Positions 14,586 to 23,020 of a stretch of 64,000 bases of DNA are shown one piece after another. Both the position numbers and the translations under genes were made by a program. Every line of letters starts with the position of its first letter. Position 1 is the first letter of the stretch. This DNA is from Streptomyces sp. CMB-StM0423 (GTDB lineage: Bacteria; Actinomycetota; Actinomycetes; Streptomycetales; Streptomycetaceae), in NCBI RefSeq assembly GCF_002847285.1, contig NZ_CP025407.1, positions 3,752,501-3,816,500 on the forward strand, given 5' to 3'. The notes under the pieces were generated by a model that did not search any database, was not told where the DNA came from, and saw nothing but the letters and a program-made list of their open reading frames with translations.

Positions 14586-16040
14586 ATGGCTTCCCGAAAG
14601 AGCGGCGGCAGGGACCGCCCCGCGTACCGCTGCGCCGAGTGCGGCTGGTCCACCGTGAAGTGGCTCGGCCGCTGCCCCGAGTGCCAGGCGTGGGGCACGA
14701 TCGAGGAGGTCGGCGCGCCCGCGGTCAGGACCACGGCCGCCGGCCGGGTCACGACGGCGGCGCTGCCCATCGCGCAGGTCGACGCCCGCCGTGTCGAGGC
14801 CCGCTCGACGGGCGTGCCGGAGCTGGACCGGGTGCTCGGCGGCGGGCTCGTGCCCGGCGCGGTGGTGCTGATGGCCGGCGAGCCCGGGGTGGGGAAGTCG
14901 ACGCTGCTGCTCGACGTCGCCGCGAAGGCCGCGGTCGGCAGCGAGCGCACGCTGTACGTGACGGGAGAGGAGTCCGCCGGCCAGGTCCGGCTGCGGGCCG
15001 ACCGGATCGGGGCGCTGAGCGACGGGCTGTATCTGGCCGCCGAGACCGACCTCGCCGCCGTCCTCGCGCACCTCGACGAGGTCAAGCCCGCCCTGCTGGT
15101 GCTGGACTCCGTGCAGACCGTCGCCTCCGGCGAGATCGACGGCGCCCCCGGCGGCATGGCCCAGGTCCGGGAGGTCGCGGGTGCGCTGATCCGGGCCTCC
15201 AAGGAGCGCGGGATGGCCACGATCCTCGTCGGCCACGTGACGAAGGACGGCGCCATCGCCGGCCCCCGCCTGCTGGAGCACCTGGTGGACGTCGTGCTGC
15301 ACATCGAGGGCGACCGGCACGCCCGGCTGCGGCTGGTCCGCGGCATGAAGAACAGGTACGGCGCGACCGACGAGGTCGGCTGCTTCGAGCTGCACGACGA
15401 GGGCATCATCGGCCTCGCCGACCCCAGCGGCCTGTTCCTGACCCGCCGGGACGAGCCCGTGCCCGGCACCTGCCTGACGGTGACCCTGGAGGGCCGCAGG
15501 CCGCTGGTCGCGGAGGTGCAGGCGCTCACCGTCGACTCGCAGATCCCCTCCCCCCGGCGCACCACGTCCGGTCTTGAGACCTCCCGGGTCTCGATGATGC
15601 TCGCCGTGCTGGAGCAGCGCGGCGACATCCGCGCGCTGTCCAAGCGGGACATCTACAGCGCCACCGTCGGCGGGGTGAAGCTCTCCGAGCCGGCCGCCGA
15701 CCTGGCCGTCGCGCTCGCGCTGGCCAGCGCCGCCAGCGACACCCCGCTGCCGAAGAACCTGGTCGCGATCGGCGAGGTGGGCCTCGCCGGCGAGGTGCGG
15801 CGGGTGACCGGGGTGGCCAGGCGGCTGGCGGAGGCGGCCCGGCTCGGGTTCACGCAGGCACTCGTACCGGCGGATCCGGGCAAGATCCCCACAGGCATGA
15901 AAGTCCGGGAAGTCGCGGACATAGGGGACGCGTTGCGCGCGCTGCCGGCCGGCCGGCGGCGCACCGGCGGGGGGGCCCGGGAGCCGGCCGGAGAAAGGGA
16001 GCCGAGGGAGTCCCGGCAGCCCGAGGAGGCGCGCCGGTAG
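14586..16040 (+). CDS. radA: DNA repair protein RadA (Sms)
   Basis: A 484-residue recombination helicase. The N-terminal C4 zinc finger is CAECGWSTVKWLGRCPEC (residues about 17-34). The RecA-like core has Walker A GEPGVGKST (about 99-107), Walker B LLVLDSVQ, and the RadA-specific KNRYGATDEVG motif (about 256-266). A C-terminal Lon-protease-like domain follows. It drives branch migration at D-loops. The ATG at 14586 has TACGTT 6 nt upstream (leaderless). disA follows 110 bp downstream. The C-terminal 25 residues are charged low complexity. Confidence 0.98.
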   Translation: MASRKSGGRDRPAYRCAECGWSTVKWLGRCPECQAWGTIEEVGAPAVRTTAAGRVTTAALPIAQVDARRVEARSTGVPELDRVLGGGLVPGAVVLMAGEPGVGKSTLLLDVAAKAAVGSERTLYVTGEESAGQVRLRADRIGALSDGLYLAAETDLAAVLAHLDEVKPALLVLDSVQTVASGEIDGAPGGMAQVREVAGALIRASKERGMATILVGHVTKDGAIAGPRLLEHLVDVVLHIEGDRHARLRLVRGMKNRYGATDEVGCFELHDEGIIGLADPSGLFLTRRDEPVPGTCLTVTLEGRRPLVAEVQALTVDSQIPSPRRTTSGLETSRVSMMLAVLEQRGDIRALSKRDIYSATVGGVKLSEPAADLAVALALASAASDTPLPKNLVAIGEVGLAGEVRRVTGVARRLAEAARLGFTQALVPADPGKIPTGMKVREVADIGDALRALPAGRRRTGGGAREPAGEREPRESRQPEEARR

Positions 16041-16150
16041 ACTTTGCCCCGGTCTCTTCCGTGCGAGGGGGCGCAGGGGGCTCGTGCGTGCGCCGCCCGG
16101 CGTACGCGTAGGGCACCGAAACGACGACCGGAGGATTCCGGAGGGTTCCA

Positions 16151-17275
16151 GTGGCAGCAGGCGACCGGGTGGGCGCCCCGGGCAGAGCCGGCGGCAGTTC
16201 CGGCTCCGATGCCGCGGTGAGGGCCGCGCTGAGCGCGGTCGCGCCCGGCACGGGGCTGCGTGACGGCCTGGAGCGGGTCCTCCGCGGCAACACGGGCGGG
16301 CTCATCGTGCTGGGCACGGACAAGATCATCGAGTCCATCTGCACCGGCGGCTTCGTGCTGGACGTCGAGTTCACCGCGACCCGGCTGCGGGAGCTGTGCA
16401 AGCTCGACGGCGCCGTGGTCCTCGACCAGGACATCACGCGGATCGAGCGCGCGGGCGTGCAGTTGCTGCCCGACGCCTCGATCCCCACCGAGGAGACGGG
16501 CACCCGCCACCGCACCGCGCAGCGGGTGTCGATCCAGAGTGGCTTCCCCGTCGTCTCCGTCAGCCAGTCGATGCGGCTCATCGCGCTGTACGTCGACGGC
16601 CAGCGGCGCGTGCTGGAGGACTCCGCCGCGATCCTCTCCCGGGCGAACCAGGCGCTGGCCACCCTGGAGCGGTACAAGCTCCGGCTGGACGAGGTCGCCG
16701 GCACGCTCTCCGCGCTGGAGATCGAGGACCTGGTGACGGTGCGGGACGTCTCCGCCGTCGCGCAGCGGCTGGAGATGGTGCGCCGGATCGCCACCGAGAT
16801 CGCGGAGTACGTGGTCGAGCTGGGCACCGACGGCCGGCTGCTGTCCCTCCAGCTCGACGAGCTGATCGCGGGCGTCGAGCCGGAACGCCAGCTCGTCGTC
16901 AGGGACTACGTGCCGGAGCGCACCGGCCGCCGCCCGCACACCGTGGAGCGCGCGCTCACCGAGCTGGACCGGCTCGCCCACGGCGAGCTGCTCGAACTGC
17001 CCATCGTGGCCCGCTCGCTGGGCTATTCCGGGGTGCCCGAGACCCTGGACGCCGCGGTCTCGCCGCGGGGTTACCGGCTGCTGGCCAAGGTGCCGCGCAT
17101 CCCCAGCGCCGTCATCGACCGGCTGGTGGAGCACTTCGGCGGGCTGCAGAAGCTGCTCGCCGCCAGCGTGGACGACCTGCAGACGGTCGACGGCGTGGGC
17201 GAGGCGCGGGCCCGCTCGGTGCGCGAGGGGCTGTCGCGGCTGGCGGAGTCGTCGATCCTGGAGCGCTACGTCTGA
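16151..17275 (+). CDS. disA: DNA-integrity scanning diadenylate cyclase
   Basis: A 374-residue protein that makes cyclic di-AMP from two ATP while scanning DNA. The DAC domain shows the catalytic LDGAVVLD (about 84-91) and GTRHRTAQR (about 117-125) motifs. A helical linker follows (about 150-300), and the C-terminus carries a helix-hairpin-helix DNA-binding region (LQTVDGVGEARARSVREGL). The GTG at 16151 has GGAGGG 6 nt upstream. It follows radA, and RadA restrains DisA activity in Bacillus, so the pairing is functionally meaningful. c-di-AMP also controls potassium uptake and osmotic balance in streptomycetes. Confidence 0.98.
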   Translation: MAAGDRVGAPGRAGGSSGSDAAVRAALSAVAPGTGLRDGLERVLRGNTGGLIVLGTDKIIESICTGGFVLDVEFTATRLRELCKLDGAVVLDQDITRIERAGVQLLPDASIPTEETGTRHRTAQRVSIQSGFPVVSVSQSMRLIALYVDGQRRVLEDSAAILSRANQALATLERYKLRLDEVAGTLSALEIEDLVTVRDVSAVAQRLEMVRRIATEIAEYVVELGTDGRLLSLQLDELIAGVEPERQLVVRDYVPERTGRRPHTVERALTELDRLAHGELLELPIVARSLGYSGVPETLDAAVSPRGYRLLAKVPRIPSAVIDRLVEHFGGLQKLLAASVDDLQTVDGVGEARARSVREGLSRLAESSILERYV

Positions 17276-17469
17276 CGCGAGCGGCGCGGGACCGCGGGAC
17301 CGGGGCGTCAACGCCTCGCCGCGGAGCGCCTCATGAGGCGTACGGCGGTCAACGTCCCGTGCGCGGGGGCCTCATGGAGACGTACGCGGTCAAACGCGCC
17401 GTGCCCGAAGGGCACCGGCGAACGTACGGCCGGTCGACACGCCCGCCGCAGCGGGCGCCGTGCCGACCG
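17276..17469. other. Intergenic region with a duplicated segment and a convergent hairpin
   Basis: No gene is seen here. A segment at 17328-17354 recurs in altered form at 17369-17396 (shared GCCTCATG, CGTACG and CGGTCAA blocks, period about 41 bp). The first copy contains the perfect palindrome CGCCTCATGAGGCG (17327-17340). A short hairpin, GTGCCC-GAA-GGGCAC (17401-17415), may help end transcription of the convergent genes. Confidence 0.5.
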
Positions 17470-18354
17470 CTACGCCTTCTCCAGCACGAACGGCGCCGTC
17501 GCCGCCGCGAAGCCGTCCGCGCTGACCTCCGCCTCGTAGCTCCCCGCGCCCGCCGTGCCCGCCTTCGGCGTCGCGCAGCGCGGCTCGCTCGCCCGCATGT
17601 CCCACTCGTACGTCCGCGAGACCTCGCTGCCCGCCGGCACCGCCAGCAGGATCGGGTCGGTCGTCCACGGGCAGTCGTCCGACGCCCACCACTGGCTCGC
17701 GCCGCCGCTCGCCGTCGAGATCGTGAGCACCGTCGAGGTCGGCGAGAAGTCCAGCTTGCAGTCGCGGTCGCCGGAGTTGACCGCGGTCAGCTCGAAGACC
17801 GGCCGCTTCCCCGGCGCGTACGAGCGCTCCTGGCTGCGCAGCGTCAGCTCCACGTCGTCCGCGGCGCACGCGGCCATGGCCGAGCCGGCCGGCACGCCGT
17901 CGGAGCCGACGCCGAAGCCGCCGCCCGCGGAGCCCGCGCCGCCCGACCCGGAGCCGCTGGCGGCGCCGCCGTCCTCTCCGTCGCCGTCGCCGGAGCCGCC
18001 GCCGTCACCGGAGCCGTCGGAGTCGCCCGAGCCCTCGGAGTCGCCGGAGCCGCCGCCGTCCTCGTCGCCTGAGCCGCCCGAGCCGCCGGAGCCTTCGGAG
18101 TCGCCCGAGCCACCGCCGTCCTCGTCGCGGCCCCCGGGCGGGTTGTCGATCACCGACGAGTCGTCCGTCGGGCCCGGAGTGATCGACTCCGCAGGGTTCT
18201 TGCCCTCGTTGGCGGCGTTCTCGCCGTCGCCCCCGAGGTTGATGACCAGAATCGCGAAGATCGCGAGCACGGCGAGCAGGCCGAGCAGGACCGCGCGGCG
18301 CCGCCAGTAGATGGCGGACGGCAGCGGACCGACAGGACGGCGGAAAGATCCCAC
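17470..18354 (-). CDS. Membrane-anchored protein with Ser/Gly/Asp linker and extracellular domain
   Basis: A 294-residue protein of unknown function. A single membrane helix lies near residues 21-40 (RAVLLGLLAVLAIFAILVIN). A long stalk made of Gly, Ser, Asp and Glu repeats (GDEDGGGSGDSEGS-like units) spans about 70-150. The C-terminal 130 residues form a beta-rich extracellular domain with four Cys (near AACAADDVELTL, DRDCKLDF, SDDCPW and EPRCATP), likely two disulfides. It resembles DUF4232-like secreted domains only in general style. The GTG start at 18354 has TAAGGT 6 nt upstream (18361-18366 complement). It is divergent from PAP2. Confidence 0.8.
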   Translation of the reverse strand: MGSFRRPVGPLPSAIYWRRRAVLLGLLAVLAIFAILVINLGGDGENAANEGKNPAESITPGPTDDSSVIDNPPGGRDEDGGGSGDSEGSGGSGGSGDEDGGGSGDSEGSGDSDGSGDGGGSGDGDGEDGGAASGSGSGGAGSAGGGFGVGSDGVPAGSAMAACAADDVELTLRSQERSYAPGKRPVFELTAVNSGDRDCKLDFSPTSTVLTISTASGGASQWWASDDCPWTTDPILLAVPAGSEVSRTYEWDMRASEPRCATPKAGTAGAGSYEAEVSADGFAAATAPFVLEKA

Positions 18355-18409
18355 GCGGAAACCTTACGAGACTTGGGGCGCAAGGCGGTCCCGTACCCGC
18401 CGCGCGGTC

Positions 18410-18475
18410 TGACTTTCGTCAGGGGAGCGTACTGACTTTCGCCGGAAGTGGTGAACCGAACACGCTTCGTACCGT
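18410..18475 (+). promoter_or_regulatory. PAP2 promoter with the same composite repeat element as kinase/dedA
   Basis: TGACTTTCGTCA (18410-18421), an 11-bp spacer starting GGGGAG (18422-18432), then TGACTTTCG (18433-18441), followed by the -10-like TACCGT (18470-18475) 6 nt before the PAP2 ATG. The matching element at 2789-2820 has the same 11-bp gap and the same distance to its -10 box within 1 bp. Confidence 0.6.
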
Positions 18476-18481
18476 CCGGAC

Positions 18482-19060
18482 ATGAACGACGAGTTGTACC
18501 GCGACGTCGCCTCCCTCGCCCGCCGCACCCCCGACTGGCTGCACGCGCTTGCCGAGTACGGCACGGACGCCGGACTGCTGTTGCTGGCCGCGCTGTTCGC
18601 CGCCGCGTGGTGGGCGGCGCCGCGGCGCGCGCCGGTCGTCGCGGGGGCGGTGGGCACGGTCGGGGCGTACGGGCTCAGCGAGTTGCTGAAGGCGTGGGTG
18701 GAACGGGAGCGGCCGTGCCGGGCGGTGCACGGGGCCGCGGCGCCGCTGGCGGACTGCCCGCCGCCGGGCGACTGGTCCTTCCCCAGCAACCACGCGACGA
18801 TCGCCGGCGCCGCGGCCGTCGCGCTGGCGGTGGCGTGGCCGCGGATCACGGCGTGGGTGCTGCCGTTCGGCGTGCTGCTGGCGGCGTCGCGGGTCTTCGT
18901 CGGCGTGCACTACCCGCTCGACGTGGTGGCCGGCCTGGCACTGGGCGCGGCGGTCGCGGCGCCTTGCGCAGCCCTCGCGCGGGTACGGATCGGGGGTACC
19001 GGGGGCCGCCGGCGAAGGGTCACGGGCACTCCGACGGGTGCCACGTCCCCCATTGAGTGA
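18482..19060 (+). CDS. PAP2-family phosphatase (possible undecaprenyl-pyrophosphate phosphatase)
   Basis: A 192-residue membrane phosphatase with five to six helices. All three PAP2 motifs are present: KAWVERERP (about 78), PSNHAT (about 101, with Asn where many members have Gly) and SRVFVGVHYPLDVVAG (about 139-154). Family members remove phosphate from undecaprenyl pyrophosphate or other lipid phosphates at the outer membrane face. The ATG at 18482 follows TACCGT by 6 nt (leaderless). Its promoter shares an element with the DedA promoter, which suggests joint control of lipid-carrier recycling. Confidence 0.92.
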   Translation: MNDELYRDVASLARRTPDWLHALAEYGTDAGLLLLAALFAAAWWAAPRRAPVVAGAVGTVGAYGLSELLKAWVERERPCRAVHGAAAPLADCPPPGDWSFPSNHATIAGAAAVALAVAWPRITAWVLPFGVLLAASRVFVGVHYPLDVVAGLALGAAVAAPCAALARVRIGGTGGRRRRVTGTPTGATSPIE

Positions 19061-19133
19061 CAACGTCACCCGTGGGGGCGAAAGTCGCCGAAGTACGCCG
19101 ATCCGTACGCGACTATGCGCCTACGTTCGCGGG

Positions 19134-20987
19134 GTGACGAGCAGCCCCGACCCCGAACCCGCCCGGCAGCCGCCGCCACCGCGCCCGCCCGAGCAGTACG
19201 AGCCCTACCTGGACGGCCTCTTCACCTACTGCATGTCGGTGCTGTGCGACCACGACGACGCCGTCGCCGCGCTCGGCGACGTTCTCGCGATCGCCGAACG
19301 CCAGCCGCGGCGACGGCCCGCGACGCCCGCCGAGTGGCGGCCCTGGTTGTACTCGCTGGCGCGTTGGGCCTGTGTGCGCCGCCTGGACCAGAAGCCCGGT
19401 CAGCGAGCGGCGCAGCGCGCGCTGCCCAGGCCCGGCCAGCGGCGGCCCGCCGCGGCGGCCGAGGAGAAGCGATCCGCCGGCGCGGCGGGCGCGGGCGCGG
19501 TGCCGGGGGCCGCTTCGGGGGCGGAGGCCGCCGCGGAAGCGGTATCCGCAGCCACGTCGGCAACAGCGCCGGAAGCCACCGCGGAAGCCGCCCCTGAGGC
19601 CGCCGCCCGCCTGCGCCGCCGCGAACTGGCCGCGCTCGCCTGGCCCGAGGCCGCCGGCACGACGCCCGAGCAGCGCGAGGCGCTGGAGTTGGCCGTACGC
19701 CACCGGCTGCCCGCCGAGGAAGTCGCCACCGTGCTCGGTCAGCATCCCGACGCCGCCCGCGTGCTGCTCTCCACCGCCGCCGCCGAGGTCGAAAGGACCA
19801 GGGCCGCGCTCGCCGTCGTCGACCAGCACGGCTGCCCCGCCATCGCCCGGCTCGCCGGCGACAGCCGGCTGTTCCTCAGCGCCGCCCTGAGCCGCGAGCT
19901 GGTCCGGCATGTCGACGACTGCGCCGAGTGCCGCCGCGCCGCCGAGCGCGCGGGTGCGGGCTGGGCCTGGCCGGGGACGCTGCGCGCCGCGCGGCCCGAT
20001 GGACCGCTGCCGGTGCTGGAGGCGCCCCGCGCGGCGGCGTACGCGGCGATGCTGCTCGCCCAGCGCACCCGCTTCGTGCACGCCCCGCGCTTCGACCGCC
20101 GCGGCTACCCCCGCGACCCCCGGCACCGCGCCGCCCGCCGCGGCCGGCTGCGCTCCCGGGCGGTGACGTCGACGGTCGTGGCGACCGTCATCGCGGCGCC
20201 GGTGCTGGCGCTGTGGGCGGCGAACCGCGGCGCGCCCGCGCCCGGCGAGGCGCAGTCCGGCTGGCCGCCGCCGAGCGCGGACGCGGAGGAGCCGGAGTCG
20301 CTGGACGGCCGCCCGGTGGAGAAGGCCGGCAGCGCGCACGACGACTCCGGGCCGGGGTCGCGGGACGGCAATCACCCCGACGTGTCGGTGGAGGTCGTCG
20401 ACCGCGGCCGCCCGACCCCTGGCCGGCCGGGGATGGGCCCGGGCCGGCTGACGGTGGCGGCGTGGCCGGCCGGGGAGACGACGTACCTGCGGCTGCGGGC
20501 GTCCGGCGGGGCGCCGGTCGACTGGCGGGTGGGGACGGACGCGGGGTGGCTGCGGTTCAGCGCGACGTACGGGACGCTGCGGCCGGGCGAGGCGGCGACG
20601 GTCGCGGTGGGGGTGGCGGAGGCGAGCGAACCGCGGACGGGCTGGCAGGCGCGGGTGTACGTGTCCCCGGGCGGGGCGGCGATCCTGATCACGGGCACAG
20701 GCAACGGCCGCCCGGGCCCGGGCGGGGGTGCGCCGGGCCCGTCCCGGCCACCGGCGCAGCACCCGCCGGACTCCCCGTCGCCGCCGGACCCCTCGGACCC
20801 GGGTCCGTCACCGTCCGATCCGGCCCCGTCGCCTTCGGAGCCCGATCCGTCACCGTCCGACCCGGGCCCGAGCCCGTCGGACCCCGACCCGTCCCCCTCG
20901 GACCCCGACCCCACGCCGACCGCGTCCGACACGGACCCGAGCGCACCGGACTCGTCTCCGGCGCAGGCGCCTGCGCGGGCCGGCTGA
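19134..20987 (+). CDS. Sigma-like/zinc anti-sigma/BACON-domain fusion membrane protein
   Basis: A 617-residue protein. Residues about 20-95 resemble ECF sigma region 2 (YLDGLFTYCMSVL... and PWLYSLARWACVRRLD). After an Ala-rich linker, residues about 180-230 resemble region 4 (REALELAVRHRLPAEEVATVLGQ...). A zinc-anti-sigma-like H-x3-C-x2-C (RHVDDCAEC) lies near 260. A basic stretch and a membrane helix (TSTVVATVIAAPVLALWAA) near 345-363 lead to an extracellular BACON-like beta domain (about 420-530) and a Pro/Ser/Asp repeat tail. It may be an inactivated sigma fused to its own sensor. The GTG at 19134 follows TACGTT by 6 nt. Confidence 0.8.
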   Translation: MTSSPDPEPARQPPPPRPPEQYEPYLDGLFTYCMSVLCDHDDAVAALGDVLAIAERQPRRRPATPAEWRPWLYSLARWACVRRLDQKPGQRAAQRALPRPGQRRPAAAAEEKRSAGAAGAGAVPGAASGAEAAAEAVSAATSATAPEATAEAAPEAAARLRRRELAALAWPEAAGTTPEQREALELAVRHRLPAEEVATVLGQHPDAARVLLSTAAAEVERTRAALAVVDQHGCPAIARLAGDSRLFLSAALSRELVRHVDDCAECRRAAERAGAGWAWPGTLRAARPDGPLPVLEAPRAAAYAAMLLAQRTRFVHAPRFDRRGYPRDPRHRAARRGRLRSRAVTSTVVATVIAAPVLALWAANRGAPAPGEAQSGWPPPSADAEEPESLDGRPVEKAGSAHDDSGPGSRDGNHPDVSVEVVDRGRPTPGRPGMGPGRLTVAAWPAGETTYLRLRASGGAPVDWRVGTDAGWLRFSATYGTLRPGEAATVAVGVAEASEPRTGWQARVYVSPGGAAILITGTGNGRPGPGGGAPGPSRPPAQHPPDSPSPPDPSDPGPSPSDPAPSPSEPDPSPSDPGPSPSDPDPSPSDPDPTPTASDTDPSAPDSSPAQAPARAG

Positions 20988-21190
20988 CCGGCCCGGCGGC
21001 AGCCGGCACAGCGGAGGTGCGTCGCGCGGTGCGGGTGAGAGCTGGGCTGGACGTCCCGCCCGTCCCGCCGTCCGCAGGCTCCGGCCCACGTCCTCTCAGC
21101 CGCCCGGTCCAGCCTGCAGCCACCCGGGCCCCCGCCTCAAGCGCGCGCATCTCGGCCCGGCGCCCCGGCCGTCCCGCCCCGTACGGGCCC
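20988..21190. other. Intergenic region, no gene seen
   Basis: About 200 bp of GC-rich DNA between convergent genes. I see no credible coding frame, promoter or clear terminator hairpin. Confidence 0.5.
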
Positions 21191-22009
21191 TCAGTCCGCC
21201 GGGTGTGGGGCCGGGAGGGGGGCATGCCGGGCTGCGGCCAGGCGTTCCTTGCAGAGTTCCGCGAGGCGGGCGTAGCCCTTCTCGCCCATCAGCTCCACCA
21301 GCTCGGGGCGGTACGACTCGTACACCGCCTGCCCCCCGCCGTGGGCCGACGGGGCCGAGGTGCACCACCAGTGGAGGTCGTGGCCACCCGGGCCCCAGCC
21401 GCGGCGGTCGTATTCGCCGATCGAGACCATCAGGACCTTGGTGTCGTCCGGGCGCGTGATCCACTCGTAGGAGCGGCGGACCGGCAACTGCCAGCAGACG
21501 TCCGGCTTGGTCTCCAGCGGCTCGCGGCCCTCGCGGAGCGCCAGCAGGTGCAGGGCGCAGCCCGTGCCGCCCGGGAAGCCGGCGCGGTTGTGGAAGACGC
21601 AGGCGCCGTCCACGCGGCGGGTCTTGCGCTCGCCGTCCTCGTCGGTCTCGGTCCAGCCGTCCGGGCCCCGGCCCTCGGCGTGGTGCTGCCACAGCTCCGG
21701 TGTGAGCCGGCGCACATGTCCTGCGACCCGTTTCTCGTCGTCCTTGTCGGAGAAGTGCGCGCCCAGCGTGCAGCAGCCGTCGTCGGGGCCCGCGGCGTCG
21801 ATGCCGTGGCAGCCGCGGCCGAAGATGCACGACCAGCGGGACGTCAGCCACGTCAGGTCGCAGCGGAAGACCTGGTCGTCGTCCGCGGGGTCCGGAAACT
21901 CCACCCAGGCACGGGCGAAGTCGAGCCCGACCTCCTCCGACCGCGCGGCATTCTCGCGTACGACGCCCGAACCGGCTTGCGTTTTGCCCTGTTTCTTCCT
22001 CTTGCTCAC
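21191..22009 (-). CDS. Cys-rich protein of unknown function (YkgJ/DUF3109-like cluster)
   Basis: A 272-residue soluble protein. At least ten Cys occur in conserved-looking groups: FRCDLTWLTSRWSCIFGRGCHGI and DDGCCTLGAHF (about 58-97), GACVFHNR and GTGCALHLL (about 145-165), DVCWQLPVRR (about 180) and HWWCTSAP (about 223). This spacing recalls YkgJ/DUF3109 metal or iron-sulfur cluster proteins. I cannot assign an activity. The GTG at 22009 has TACGCT 7 nt upstream. It is divergent from ppx with only 46 bp between starts, so both promoters overlap. The N-terminus is basic (VSKRKKQGKTQ). Confidence 0.75.
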   Translation of the reverse strand: MSKRKKQGKTQAGSGVVRENAARSEEVGLDFARAWVEFPDPADDDQVFRCDLTWLTSRWSCIFGRGCHGIDAAGPDDGCCTLGAHFSDKDDEKRVAGHVRRLTPELWQHHAEGRGPDGWTETDEDGERKTRRVDGACVFHNRAGFPGGTGCALHLLALREGREPLETKPDVCWQLPVRRSYEWITRPDDTKVLMVSIGEYDRRGWGPGGHDLHWWCTSAPSAHGGGQAVYESYRPELVELMGEKGYARLAELCKERLAAARHAPLPAPHPAD

Positions 22010-22055
22010 GGGACCCAGCGTACGGCCGCGCGGCAAGGCGCTAGCGTTTCCCGTT

Positions 22056-22982
22056 ATGCGACTCGGCGTTCTGGATGTGGGCTCGAACACGGTGCACCTG
22101 CTGGTGGTGGATGCGCACCCCGGTGCCCGGCCGCTGCCCGCCTACTCGCACAAGGCGGAACTGCGGCTCGCGGAACTCCTCGACGAGGAGGGCGCCATCG
22201 CCGACGACGGCGTCGAGCGGCTGATCGCCACGATTCACGAGGCCCTCCAGGTTTCGGAGGACAAGGGCGCAGAAGACGTGCTCCCGTTCGCCACCTCCGC
22301 GGTCCGCGAGGCGGCCAACGCCGAATCCGTGCTCGCGCGCGTCGCCGACGAGACCGGGGTGAAGCTCACCGTGCTCACCGGCGAGGAGGAGGCGCGGCTG
22401 ACGTTCCTGGCCGCGCGCCGCTGGTTCGGCTGGTCGGCCGGGAAGCTGCTGGTCCTGGACATCGGCGGCGGGTCGCTGGAGATCGCGTACGGGATCGACG
22501 AGGACCCCGACAAGGCGGTGTCGCTGCCGCTCGGGGCCGGCCGGCTGACCACGGGCTGGCTGCCGGGGGACCCGCCCGACCCCGACGACGTACGGGCGCT
22601 GCGGCGGTACGTGCGCGCGCAGATTGCCCGGGTCGTCAGCGAGTTCAGCCGGCTCGGTGAGCCGGATCACGTGGTGGCGACGTCCAAGACGTACAAGCAG
22701 CTCGCACGGATCGCCGGCGCGGCCCGGTCCGCGGAGGGGCTGTACACGCACCGGGCGCTGTCGGCGAAGGCGCTGGAGGAGTGGGTGCCGCGGCTGGCGG
22801 CGATGCCCGCCGGGGAGCGGGCGGAACTGCCGGGGGTGTCGGAGGGCAGGGCGCGGCAGTTGCTCGCGGGTGCGCTGGTGGCGGAGGGGGCGATGGACCT
22901 GTTCGGGGTGGACACGGTGGAGATCTGCCCGTGGGCGCTGCGCGAGGGGGTCATCCTCAAGCGGCTGGACCAGTTGCCGTGA
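22056..22982 (+). CDS. ppx: Exopolyphosphatase / GppA-type phosphatase
   Basis: A 308-residue member of the ASKHA Ppx/GppA family, which releases phosphate from polyphosphate or converts pppGpp to ppGpp. It shows the N-terminal phosphate-1 loop DVGSNTVHLLVVD (about 7-19), the acidic STOP loop FATSAVREAANAE (about 79-91), the catalytic EEEARLTF region (about 111) and the phosphate-2 loop LDIGGGSLEI (about 133-142). Length fits the short actinobacterial form without a C-terminal HD domain. The ATG at 22056 follows TAGCGT by 8 nt. A sugar-isomerase-like gene follows 38 bp downstream. Confidence 0.95.
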   Translation: MRLGVLDVGSNTVHLLVVDAHPGARPLPAYSHKAELRLAELLDEEGAIADDGVERLIATIHEALQVSEDKGAEDVLPFATSAVREAANAESVLARVADETGVKLTVLTGEEEARLTFLAARRWFGWSAGKLLVLDIGGGSLEIAYGIDEDPDKAVSLPLGAGRLTTGWLPGDPPDPDDVRALRRYVRAQIARVVSEFSRLGEPDHVVATSKTYKQLARIAGAARSAEGLYTHRALSAKALEEWVPRLAAMPAGERAELPGVSEGRARQLLAGALVAEGAMDLFGVDTVEICPWALREGVILKRLDQLP

Positions 22983-23020
22983 CGGGGCGGGGCGCGGATG
23001 AGGCCGCGTACCCTGTCTCC

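Noticed and set aside
17990..18125. Repeat pattern that at first looks like a CRISPR-like array
   Set aside because: The repeats are in frame, without unique spacers, and encode the Ser/Gly/Asp stalk of a protein.
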